DNA of 64,000 nucleotides from assembly GCA_016182795.1 (NCBI GenBank), contig JACPFW010000012.1, positions 1 to 64,000 on the forward strand, written 5' to 3'. This document shows, one piece after another, positions 8,493 to 15,830 of the stretch. The DNA comes from Gemmatimonadota bacterium. Its GTDB lineage: Bacteria; Gemmatimonadota; Gemmatimonadetes; Gemmatimonadales; Gemmatimonadaceae. A model generated the notes under the pieces. That model was not told the DNA's origin. It did not search any database and saw only the letters and a program-made list of their open reading frames with translations. Position 1 is the first letter of the stretch; each line of letters begins with the position of its first letter. The position numbers were made by a program, and so were the translations under genes.

Positions 8493-8535
8493 CTGATAGG
8501 CGTGAGGTCCGAGGTTCAACTCCTCGATGGCCCAT
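8493..8535 (+). repeat. att copy 2: 3' half of tRNA-Ile-like gene
   Basis: Direct repeat of the segment at 7128 with one substitution in the anticodon stem (CTGATAGG for CTGATAAG). The T arm and 3' acceptor strand are identical; no 5' tRNA half is present. It closes the 1,365-bp hicAB cassette. Confidence 0.85.
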
Positions 8536-8544
8536 GTGGGAAGC

Positions 8545-8582
8545 GCAAGGCCCGCCACGACTTCGGTCGCGGCGGGCCTTGC
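8545..8582. terminator. Strong hairpin with UUCG tetraloop
   Basis: GCAAGGCCCGCC pairs with GGCGGGCCTTGC, and the interior CGAC-TTCG-GTCG adds a stable tetraloop stem. It sits just after att copy 2 on the plus strand, where a tRNA terminator would be, and 67 bases after the fic stop on the minus strand, so it may serve both directions. Confidence 0.75.
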
Positions 8583-8648
8583 TCCGTTGTTACTGCGGCG
8601 GAGGTCGGTGCCAGTGCTAGTGCCAGTGACAAGCGCAGAGCAGACTGG

Positions 8649-9830
8649 TCAGGGTGTGGTGAGTCCGTCAAGGTTGAGTTGGAGCTTCGTGGCGTCTCGA
8701 GTGTCTTCCGCAAACGGATCATCCGAGGCGACTCGGGCTTCTCGCGTCATTTGCCGGAGGCTCGCGAGGAGTGGCGAGGCCTTGTAGAAGCGACCGCGAC
8801 GCTCGCCGTGGGGAGCAAGGAGGCCTGCCTTTACCGCCGAGGCGAGGTCGCGGCTAGCGAGTTGGTCAGAGACTTCCGCGTTCGGCCGGTAAGTTACGTT
8901 GCGAACTCGATAACCCATGGCGGCATCAGCCAGAGCGAAGATCGTTCGTTCTGGCAAGCCATGCTTCTTGATTTCTGCTTCGAGCAAATCCCATAACCGA
9001 TCAATCTCGCGAGTTCTCCGCAAGAGCGCCGTCGCCTGTTGAAAATGAGCACTGATGCAGAATCGAAGCCAAGGGCGAGCGTCATTTTCCGGGTGCCACG
9101 CTCCGGCGCCGACTGCTGCGAGTACATCGTAGTACGCTCGCGTATTCCGGCCGAGGTACTCCTCGATACTTGCAAATTGCGGCGCCAGCGTACCACCGCG
9201 TGCGAGGATGAGCGACTGAATGCACCGCGCCATGCGTCCGTTTCCGTCGGAAAACGGGTGGATCATCGCCAGGTTCAAATGCCCCATCGCGGCGCGGACA
9301 ATGTGAGGACACTCGGGCTCAGGAGCGTTGAGAGCGTTCACAAGCTCGTCGGCCAAGCTCGGAATGAGTTCGGCGCCGGGCCCCTCGTAGACGATCGCCC
9401 GCTTCTCCTCGTCGCGGATGTAGATCGCTCCAGGTCGCCATCGGCCTGGGTTCTTCGTCAAATCGTACTCGAGCATCATGAAATGCAGGCTGCGAATCAG
9501 ATTGACTGAAAAGACGAAGTGCGGGTCATCCGCGAGTTGCAGGACATAGGTCATCGCGAGCTGATATCCGCGAACCGCGCGTACCGCTTCGGTATCTGCG
9601 TCGAGGGGTTCCTCACCTTCCGCAATGGCAATCGCATCTTCGACGGTGACGTTGTAGCCCTCGATGCTATTGGAGCCCTGTACCGCCCGAGCGAGCGCGG
9701 TGCGCCTCAGCATCCCCTGCCAGCGTCTTGGCACGGTCTGCACTTGGTACTTGAGCTGGTCCTTGAGTTGCTGCACTCGCTCCACCGCACGCAACTCGCC
9801 GGCATCCAACTTTGGAGTTCTGAATAGCAT
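8649..9830 (-). CDS. Fic family AMPylating protein
   Basis: The 393-residue protein has the Fic active-site motif HPFSDGNGRMAR at 191-202, intact for AMP or nucleotide transfer. An N-terminal inhibitory-helix motif, SNSIEG (S53 to E57-G58), fits the (S/T)xxxE(G/N) signature of class II self-inhibited Fic enzymes. The C-terminal part (from about residue 280) resembles the winged-helix region of stand-alone Fic/DOC-type filamentation proteins. It is divergent from the MutS-like gene across an AT-rich 154-bp gap that is visibly less GC-rich than its surroundings. Both lie in the last att-bounded cassette. Target unknown; a toxin-like or regulatory role is typical of the family. Confidence 0.9.
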   Translation of the reverse strand: MLFRTPKLDAGELRAVERVQQLKDQLKYQVQTVPRRWQGMLRRTALARAVQGSNSIEGYNVTVEDAIAIAEGEEPLDADTEAVRAVRGYQLAMTYVLQLADDPHFVFSVNLIRSLHFMMLEYDLTKNPGRWRPGAIYIRDEEKRAIVYEGPGAELIPSLADELVNALNAPEPECPHIVRAAMGHLNLAMIHPFSDGNGRMARCIQSLILARGGTLAPQFASIEEYLGRNTRAYYDVLAAVGAGAWHPENDARPWLRFCISAHFQQATALLRRTREIDRLWDLLEAEIKKHGLPERTIFALADAAMGYRVRNVTYRPNAEVSDQLASRDLASAVKAGLLAPHGERRGRFYKASPLLASLRQMTREARVASDDPFAEDTRDATKLQLNLDGLTTP

Positions 9831-9984
9831 GCGAGATATCCTGATTACATAGACAAGGAATACACATATTATCTGTTAATAAGGCGTTTGTCAACTGTAT
9901 TTCAGGCGTTTTCCACATATACAGGCCAACCTACAAACGTCGAGCTACGGGCGGCGGTCAACGTCCGATCGTCCGTTCCTGCGT

Positions 9985-11691
9985 ATGACGCGGTCAGACG
10001 GGTGCGTCGCCATTATTCGCACCATGCCAATGGCCAGCGTCCTTCGTTGGGCCCCGCTCCTCGTGCTCGCGGTGGCGGCGTTCATCGTATTGGTGCCCAA
10101 GCTCTTTCCGGCCGCGCGGATGTCGCTGTGGCTCATGCGCGCCCGTCGCAATCGACGCCGTGGAGCTGCAGAGAACATGAAGGAAGTCGCCGCGTTCCAC
10201 GACCAGCTTCCGGCTGACGTGCGGACCGATGCCATCGACGATCGCGTCTGGGCTGACCTCAACCTCAATGAGGTGTTTCGCTCGCTCGACCACACCGAGA
10301 GTGAGCCAGGACGGCAGTACCTCTACCACCTGCTCCGGACGCCCCGGTATGAACGACGGCCCCTCTTGCGACTGGAGCACGCCGTCCGCGCGATCTCAGG
10401 AGACGCTGAGGCGGCGCGACGCGTGCGCGCGTCGCTTCGTCTGCTCGATGACCCTCGATCCGCGCAACTCGTTCGCCTGCTATTCGGAGCGCTGCCTCGG
10501 CGTCCGAAGCTGTGGTGGATGTTCCCGTTGCTGTCGGCCGGCGCGGTGGCCTGCGTCGGACTGTACTTCATTTGGCCGGCTGTCGCACTCGTCCTGCTCG
10601 CCATCTGCGTGGTGAATGCCATCGTGAAGGCGCTTTATGGCCTGCACGTACGGGCGTTCGCGCCCGCCATCCACCAGCTCCCGATGCTCGTTCGTGCCGC
10701 GGCGGCGCTCGGACAGCTGCAGCTAGAGGAGTTCAAGGACGAGAGCCGCCACCTTCGCGAGGGCGCAGCCGAGCTCGATCGCCTGCGCCACGCATCCCGT
10801 TGGCTCATGTTCGAGAGCGACGGAACGAAGGAGGTGGTGTCGACCATCTACGAGTATCTCAACCTCTTCTTTCTGTTCGACCTCAACGCCTTCGTGTTGG
10901 CCCTCGGGTCCTTGCGAGAGTCGCGGGAACAACTACGCGGGATGTTCGAGGCGATCGGCTACATCGACGCAGCGCAGTCCATTGCTGCGTGGCGGAGCGA
11001 GCTGGCTCTCTGGTCCGTGCCGGAGTTTGCGGAACCGGCCAAAGCACTGTTTCTGGCGGATCTCATTCATCCGCTGCTTGCCGCGCCCGTGGCGAACTCG
11101 CTGACCATGGCCAACGCGAGTGCGCTGATTACCGGTTCGAACATGTCCGGCAAGACGACGTTCGTCAGAACGGTCGGCGTGAACGGCATACTTGCGCAGA
11201 CACTGCATACCATCTGTGGCCGCGTCTGGTGCGCACCGTTGTTGCGCGTCTGTACGTCCATCGGCCGTGCGGACACCATCATTGAGGGCAAGAGCTACTA
11301 CTTGGCCGAGGTGGAAACGGCTCTCGCGATGGTGCGCACCAAGGAGACGGGTCAACAGCACCTCTTTCTTCTCGACGAGATCTTCCGTGGGACCAACACG
11401 ACTGAACGAATCGCAGCGGCCTACGCCGTCCTATCGTATTTGAATCGGGGCGATGATCTGGTGCTCGTCGCCACGCACGATATCGAACTGATCGACCTGC
11501 TCGGCGAGGCCTTCACGCCTCACCACTTCCGCGAGCAGGTCGACGGCAACGCGCTCACGTTCGACTACCGTATCCACGCGGGGCCGTCGTCAACCCGAAA
11601 CGCCATCGCCCTTCTGGAACTGATGCAGTTCCCGAGAGATCTCGTCGCCGACGCGCTCGGAACGATCGACTGGCAGAGTCGACGGCGGTAG
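9985..11691 (+). CDS. Membrane-anchored MutS-like ATPase
   Basis: This 568-residue protein carries the MutS C-terminal ATPase: Walker A GSNMSGKTTF at about residues 383-392, Walker B HLFLLDEIFRGTNTTER, and the ATHD switch. It lacks the mismatch-recognition domain. Instead there is an N-terminal membrane segment (RWAPLLVLAVAAFIVLVPKL) and a second hydrophobic pair around residues 175-215. It belongs to the poorly characterised MutS-family ATPases with membrane helices, so mismatch repair is unlikely. The start could also be the ATG at 10024; neither has a clear ribosome-binding site. It is divergent from fic inside one att-bounded cassette. Confidence 0.85.
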   Translation: MTRSDGCVAIIRTMPMASVLRWAPLLVLAVAAFIVLVPKLFPAARMSLWLMRARRNRRRGAAENMKEVAAFHDQLPADVRTDAIDDRVWADLNLNEVFRSLDHTESEPGRQYLYHLLRTPRYERRPLLRLEHAVRAISGDAEAARRVRASLRLLDDPRSAQLVRLLFGALPRRPKLWWMFPLLSAGAVACVGLYFIWPAVALVLLAICVVNAIVKALYGLHVRAFAPAIHQLPMLVRAAAALGQLQLEEFKDESRHLREGAAELDRLRHASRWLMFESDGTKEVVSTIYEYLNLFFLFDLNAFVLALGSLRESREQLRGMFEAIGYIDAAQSIAAWRSELALWSVPEFAEPAKALFLADLIHPLLAAPVANSLTMANASALITGSNMSGKTTFVRTVGVNGILAQTLHTICGRVWCAPLLRVCTSIGRADTIIEGKSYYLAEVETALAMVRTKETGQQHLFLLDEIFRGTNTTERIAAAYAVLSYLNRGDDLVLVATHDIELIDLLGEAFTPHHFREQVDGNALTFDYRIHAGPSSTRNAIALLELMQFPRDLVADALGTIDWQSRRR

Positions 11692-11747
11692 CGCCGCAAG
11701 CACAGCTCTTGGGAGCCCCTGTGCAGAGAGCTGCGATCGGTGTCCGT

Positions 11748-11882
11748 GGTGTCCGATTGCGCGCGCAGGATCTTCCTCATTTTGCGAATCTTGCGCACCT
11801 CGCCACGCGAAGCTGAGCAGGATGTTCGTCCAGCACGGACTCAGTGAACATCTGCGCGCAAGTCATGCGCACTTGCAGGGTC
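11748..11882 (+). repeat. att-arm repeat, copy 2
   Basis: Imperfect direct repeat of 8357-8492, again ending exactly at an att copy. Shared landmarks are GGTGTCC near the left end, GCGCGCAGGAT, CTGAGCAGGATGTTCGTCCA and AGTGAACAT. It lies just after the MutS-like gene. Confidence 0.75.
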
Positions 11883-11925
11883 CTGATAAGCGTGAGGTCC
11901 GAGGTTCAACTCCTCGATGGCCCAT
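11883..11925 (+). repeat. att copy 3: 3' half of tRNA-Ile-like gene, right end of island
   Basis: Identical to the copy at 7128 across all 43 bases. The tRNA 5' half is missing upstream. It is followed at once by an intrinsic terminator of the type expected for the original tRNA gene and then by ordinary chromosomal genes, so this is probably the outer (attR) junction of the island. Confidence 0.85.
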
Positions 11926-11930
11926 TCAGA

Positions 11931-11971
11931 TGCCCCGCAACGGTTTAGGCCGCTGCGGGGCACTGTGTTTT
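11931..11971 (+). terminator. Intrinsic terminator after att copy 3
   Basis: TGCCCCGCA pairs with TGCGGGGCA, an inner CGG/CCG extends the stem, and TGTTTTT follows. Probably the terminator of the original tRNA-Ile locus. Confidence 0.8.
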
Positions 11972-12067
11972 TCTGGCCGGCGTGTCGGTCACTGTGTCAG
12001 TTCGCAGTCGATCTCCGCTGCGCCTTGAAAGTTCAGGCCGAGGCGCGCCTCGGCGCTGCCACTGCTG

Positions 12068-12508
12068 CTACGCCCGCGCGTGCGCTTCTGCAACACGCCG
12101 GGCTACGGGAGCGCCCACCACCGCGCCCACCACGGCGCCGTACATCACGTGGCCGATCATGCTGCCAACGGCAAGCACCAACGAGCCAGAGAACATGCCG
12201 GCGCCCATCATCGGCATCACGACCACCTGCGCCATCAGCCACGGAGCCAGCGCGTAGATGGCGCCGCGCAGCGGCGCGGGGCCGGGAAGCCGGCTCGCCG
12301 CCACACCGTAACCCACCGCGAGCGCGATGCCGATCATGAAGTGCGCGGCCCAGCCCGCCGCCACCATCCCTCCCATCGCCGACGCGAGCATCGCCGCGGG
12401 ATTCATCGCGGGAATCCCCATCATCGGCGCCACCCACAGTCCAACCATCGTCATCACCGCCGTGCCCGCCACGCCCGCCAGCGCGAGCCGCTTCACGTCG
12501 AGCCGCAT
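12068..12508 (-). CDS. Multi-pass membrane protein, DUF6789-like
   Basis: A 146-residue protein made of four hydrophobic, Gly/Ala/Met-rich helices (for example LALAGVAGTAVMTMVGLWV, AHFMIGIALAVGYGVA, MYGAVVGAVVGAPVA). The pattern of GxAGTxxMT near the N-terminus resembles DUF6789/histidine-kinase-associated membrane families, an assignment from memory. It probably sits in the inner membrane; function unknown. It is divergent from the sigma factor gene, with 107 bp between the starts. Confidence 0.65.
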   Translation of the reverse strand: MRLDVKRLALAGVAGTAVMTMVGLWVAPMMGIPAMNPAAMLASAMGGMVAAGWAAHFMIGIALAVGYGVAASRLPGPAPLRGAIYALAPWLMAQVVVMPMMGAGMFSGSLVLAVGSMIGHVMYGAVVGAVVGAPVARRVAEAHARA

Positions 12509-12615
12509 ACGTCACCTCGTATTGAAGGGTCGAACCGGCACGCCCATCGCGCCGGACGAGCGTTATTGTTTGGGCATGCGATTTCATTACACGCCCCCCG
12601 CGCGCCGGGTGATCG

Positions 12616-13209
12616 GTGGAGCAGCCTGACGTTACGGCCGGCATTCGCCGGCGCGACCCGAGCGTGCTCGATGCGGTTCTTCGCGACGCCGTGCCGCGCC
12701 TGCTCATCGCCGCGCGCGCGGCGGGCTTGGCCGGCGATGCCGCTGAGGACGTGGCGCAGGCGGCGGCGCTCATCTTTCTGGAGCGCGCCGAAGCGTTCGA
12801 CGGGCGCGCTCGAGCAACGACGTGGCTGCTCGGCATCCTCGCCAACAAGATCGCGGAGTATCGGCGCGCCGACCAGCGCGTGGAGGCGACGGACGACATC
12901 GAGACCGTGTTTGAGTCGCGATTCGATTCGCACGGCAAGTGGAATCGCCCACCGGAGGGGCCGTTGAGCGCGCTGCTGCGGGGCGAGATGCGCACGCAGA
13001 TCGACGAATGTCTGGAAGGCGTGCCGGAACGTCAGCGGCAGGCCTTTTTGCTCCGCGTCGCGGAAGGGGTACCGACAGAAGACGTGTGTAAGATTCTGGG
13101 CGTCGAGACCAATAATCTTGGCGTCCTGCTATTTCGTGCGCGGACGCGGATGCGCGAGTGCCTCGAGACGAAAGGCGTCCACGGGAGTGCTGATGCTGAC
13201 CTGCAATGA
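12616..13209 (+). CDS. ECF-type RNA polymerase sigma factor
   Basis: The 197-residue protein has sigma-70 region 2 (around 40-90: EDVAQAAALIFLERAEAFDG...ATTWLLGILANKIAEYRR) and region 4 (around 135-180: VPERQRQAFLLRVAEGVPTEDVCKILGV then LLFRARTRMRECL). The GTG at 12616 is the first possible start because an in-frame TGA lies six bases upstream. The next gene, a zinc-finger anti-sigma factor, overlaps its 3' end by 17 bp, so the two form a coupled sensing pair. The signal and target promoters are not evident. Confidence 0.9.
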   Translation: MEQPDVTAGIRRRDPSVLDAVLRDAVPRLLIAARAAGLAGDAAEDVAQAAALIFLERAEAFDGRARATTWLLGILANKIAEYRRADQRVEATDDIETVFESRFDSHGKWNRPPEGPLSALLRGEMRTQIDECLEGVPERQRQAFLLRVAEGVPTEDVCKILGVETNNLGVLLFRARTRMRECLETKGVHGSADADLQ

Positions 13210-13450
13210 AGTGAGCCGCATGGTAGCGGGCGACCTGCGCGGAGAGCCGTGGCGCCGCCGGCTCGGCGTGCGTCTGCATCTCTTGATGTGCGATCACTGC
13301 CGGCGATTCACGGCCGAAATGGCCGCGCTCAATCGCGCCGTTCAGCTTATGCAGCGGCCCGTCCCCGACCAGGAGATCGCCGAGCAGTCTGCGCGCGTTA
13401 TGCGGAAGCTTCGCCCCGATACAGATCCCGCGTCTCCGCCATCATCCTGA
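13193..13450 (+). CDS. Zinc-finger (zf-HC2) anti-sigma factor
   Basis: I chose the ATG at 13193 (MLTCNEVSRMVAGDL), preceded by GGGAG, giving 85 residues. The N-terminal helix and the HLLMCDHC motif (H-x3-C-x2-C) are the zinc-binding anti-sigma signature that clamps an ECF sigma factor. No membrane segment is present, so it is a soluble anti-sigma factor, possibly redox-responsive as in RsrA/ChrR-type pairs. It overlaps the sigma gene by 17 bp. Confidence 0.85.
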   Translation: MLTCNEVSRMVAGDLRGEPWRRRLGVRLHLLMCDHCRRFTAEMAALNRAVQLMQRPVPDQEIAEQSARVMRKLRPDTDPASPPSS

Positions 13451-13603
13451 GAGGATTGTTGCCGTCGAAGCGTCCCAACTTCTAGTGTCCCCCAATCAGA
13501 TGCCGCGCGCACGTTCGTGGCGTGCGATGTCCACGGTGTCCAGCTCGGCGCGCCGGATGTTCCCGAAGCCGCGCATTAGAATCAACCCTGTATCTCATCG
13601 GGA

Positions 13604-14872
13604 GTGCTTTTGCGCGCGTTCTTTGATCCATCCGAAATCCTCGACCGTACCCGCATCGTGGAGCGCCTGCTCGACTACGTCCGCATCGACACCCAGTCGG
13701 ACGAGAGCAGCGCCACATGCCCGAGCACCGACAAGCAGCGCGACCTGGGGCGAAAGCTCGTGGCCGAGCTGAAGGAACTGGGGCTCCGAGGCGTAGGCGA
13801 GGCCGAGGTCAGCATGGATGCCAACGGTTACGTGCTGGCGGAGCTGCCGGGTTCGGCGCCCGGGCGGATTGGACTTTGCGCGCACATGGATACGGCGCCG
13901 CAGTTCAGCGGCACGGGCGTGAATCCGCAGCTCGTGAAAGTCTACGACGGCACGCCCATCCATCTCGCTGGCGGCATCGTCATCGATCCCGCCGACACGC
14001 CCGAGCTGAAGGACTGCGTCGGCGACACCATCATCACCACGGACGGACGCACGCTCCTTGGCGCTGACGACAAGGCCGGCATCGCCGCCATCATGGGGGC
14101 GCTCGAGATGCTGGTGCAGGACAAGGACATCGTGCGCCCGACGATTCGCGTCTGCTTCAACCCGGACGAAGAGATCGGACGCGGCGCCGACAAGTTTCCG
14201 CTCGAGCGCTTCGGGTGCCCCGTGGCCTTCACCGTGGACGGCAGTTTCACCGGGGAGATCAACGTCGAGACGTTCTCCGCCGACAAGGCGGTGATCACGT
14301 TCACCGGCGTGTCGGTCCACCCCGGCACCGCGCGCGGCAAGATGGTGAACGCGCTGACGTGGATGGGCAAGCTGCTCGATCGGCTACCGATGGGCGAGGC
14401 GCCTGAATGCACCGACGGGCGGATGGGGTTCTACCACCCGGTGATGCTGTCTGGCGATGCGGCGTCGTGCCGGCTGCAGCTTATTCTGCGAGACTTCGAC
14501 ACGTCGGTGCTCGAGGAGCGAGGGCGCCGACTGCAGCGGATGTGTGACGGACTGGCGGCGGAGGAGCCGCGCCTCCGTGTGCAGGTCGAGATAACGAAGC
14601 AGTACCGGAATATGTTCGACGTGCTGAAGGGGCATCCGGCGGTCGCCGCCAAGCTCGAGGAAGCGGTCCGTGCCGCCGGGATCACCCCTAGGCTCGAGCC
14701 CATTCGCGGGGGCACCGATGGGTCGCGCCTGACCGAGATGGGGATGCCGACGCCGAACATCTTTGCCGGAGGCGTCAACTTTCACGGCCCCACGGAGTGG
14801 ATCTCGACGCGGGTGCTGGCGCAGTCGGCGTGCACGGTGCTCAACCTGGTGCAGCTGTTCGCCGAGGGGTAG
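13604..14872 (+). CDS. pepT: Peptidase T (tripeptide aminopeptidase), M20B family
   Basis: The 422-residue protein is full length for PepT (usually ~410). Metal ligands and catalytic residues are visible: AHMDTAPQFSG (H-x-D), GADDKAGIAAIM, the catalytic pair in NPDEEIGRGAD, a metal-binding Asp in FTVDGS, and the HGPTEW segment near the C-terminus. It removes the N-terminal residue from tripeptides in the cytoplasm using two zinc ions. The start is GTG 13604, preceded by GGGAG. It stands alone between the anti-sigma gene and a methyltransferase remnant. Confidence 0.93.
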   Translation: MLLRAFFDPSEILDRTRIVERLLDYVRIDTQSDESSATCPSTDKQRDLGRKLVAELKELGLRGVGEAEVSMDANGYVLAELPGSAPGRIGLCAHMDTAPQFSGTGVNPQLVKVYDGTPIHLAGGIVIDPADTPELKDCVGDTIITTDGRTLLGADDKAGIAAIMGALEMLVQDKDIVRPTIRVCFNPDEEIGRGADKFPLERFGCPVAFTVDGSFTGEINVETFSADKAVITFTGVSVHPGTARGKMVNALTWMGKLLDRLPMGEAPECTDGRMGFYHPVMLSGDAASCRLQLILRDFDTSVLEERGRRLQRMCDGLAAEEPRLRVQVEITKQYRNMFDVLKGHPAVAAKLEEAVRAAGITPRLEPIRGGTDGSRLTEMGMPTPNIFAGGVNFHGPTEWISTRVLAQSACTVLNLVQLFAEG

Positions 14873-14903
14873 CGGGACTTCTCTCCCGGGTGCTCTCTGC
14901 AAC

Positions 14904-15781
14904 CTAGGTCGACGGAGCATTTTGGCTGTTGGCGGCCGGCGCCTTGCGTTGCTCGTACCGATTGGATGGCGTCGGCTTCACGAAGTAGCTCGCAGCGCGG
15001 AGCAATTCGGTCGCGCGTGGCGTCAGCGGTCGCTTTAGGATGACGGCCACCAGCATCCCGTGATTGAGGCTGCGTGCGTCTCGCCGACAGCGTTGGTCGG
15101 CCGCGGCAATCGCCGCCTGCACCCTCCGAAAGAGCGCCGACTCCGACGTGGCCGGCTCAAACGCCACGCCTGCCTTGTAATGGCCTTTCAGGCCCTTGAA
15201 GGCACAGGCGGGATAGCCCATGCCCAACACCACTGTCTCAAAGTCCCGCTCAGAAATCGCATACACGTGATTCCCCACCTCTTCCCACACCTCAATCCGC
15301 TGGCGCAGGCGACTGAAGTCGGCGGAGCGCAGGTGAGGGCGAAGCCCAAGGCGGTTCAGCACTGACTTCCAGCCTGGTTCGCGAGGTGCGACAGCGATCC
15401 CAGTGACGGCGTGTTGTTGGACTCGATGAGCACGACGCCCGCCCGTGCGACCCGCAGCATCTCATAGAACGCCAGCATCAGCCGCGGGAATGGGTGGTAG
15501 CTCTCCTTGCACAGTACGAAGTCGAACACGCCGTGCGGCAGCGCCATCGCCGCGGCGTTCAGCGCCCGGAAGTGATGGATGAAACCTCGCTCCTTGGTGT
15601 CGTTCCGGAACCACGAGTCCGCCAAACGGCGCATGTCCGGATCGGCCATGACGTCGACATAGTGGTCGATTTCCTGCTGGTAGCGCTTCCACTCTTCCAG
15701 GAACCGTCCGGGTGGATGTCGAGCGCGACGGGAAGAGTATCCTTCGGCGAAGACTGCGTGGCGAGGATGGGCAGACGGCAC
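14904..15781 (-). pseudogene. Frameshifted, N-terminally truncated SAM methyltransferase-like gene
   Basis: Two minus-strand frames form one broken gene. The 5' part (15781-15356) has a class I methyltransferase stretch, FDFVLCKESYHPFPR followed by MLRVARAGVVLIES, but no N-terminal glycine-rich SAM-binding motif. It stops at SHLANQAGSQC. The 3' part (15362-14904) continues in another frame as MLNRLGLRPHLR and VGNHVYAISERDFE, the expected continuation. A one-base shift near 15,360 would explain the break. An in-frame TGA upstream of 15781 blocks extension. A sequencing error could cause the frameshift but not the missing N-terminus. Confidence 0.7.
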
Positions 15782-15830
15782 GTCACTGGAGGCAATTCAC
15801 CAACGTGCGCCGCGCAGTAATCTTTACCCG

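Noticed and set aside
7128-11925. Possible functional tRNA-Ile genes at the three 43-bp repeats
   Set aside because: Each copy has only the anticodon loop, T arm and 3' acceptor strand. The 5' acceptor GGGCCAT and D arm are missing upstream, so none can fold as a tRNA.
6976-12003. Shared word TGTGTCAGTTC near the first att and just beyond the last
   Set aside because: Eleven bases with loose flanking similarity could be chance or an old junction remnant; too short to call a repeat of its own.
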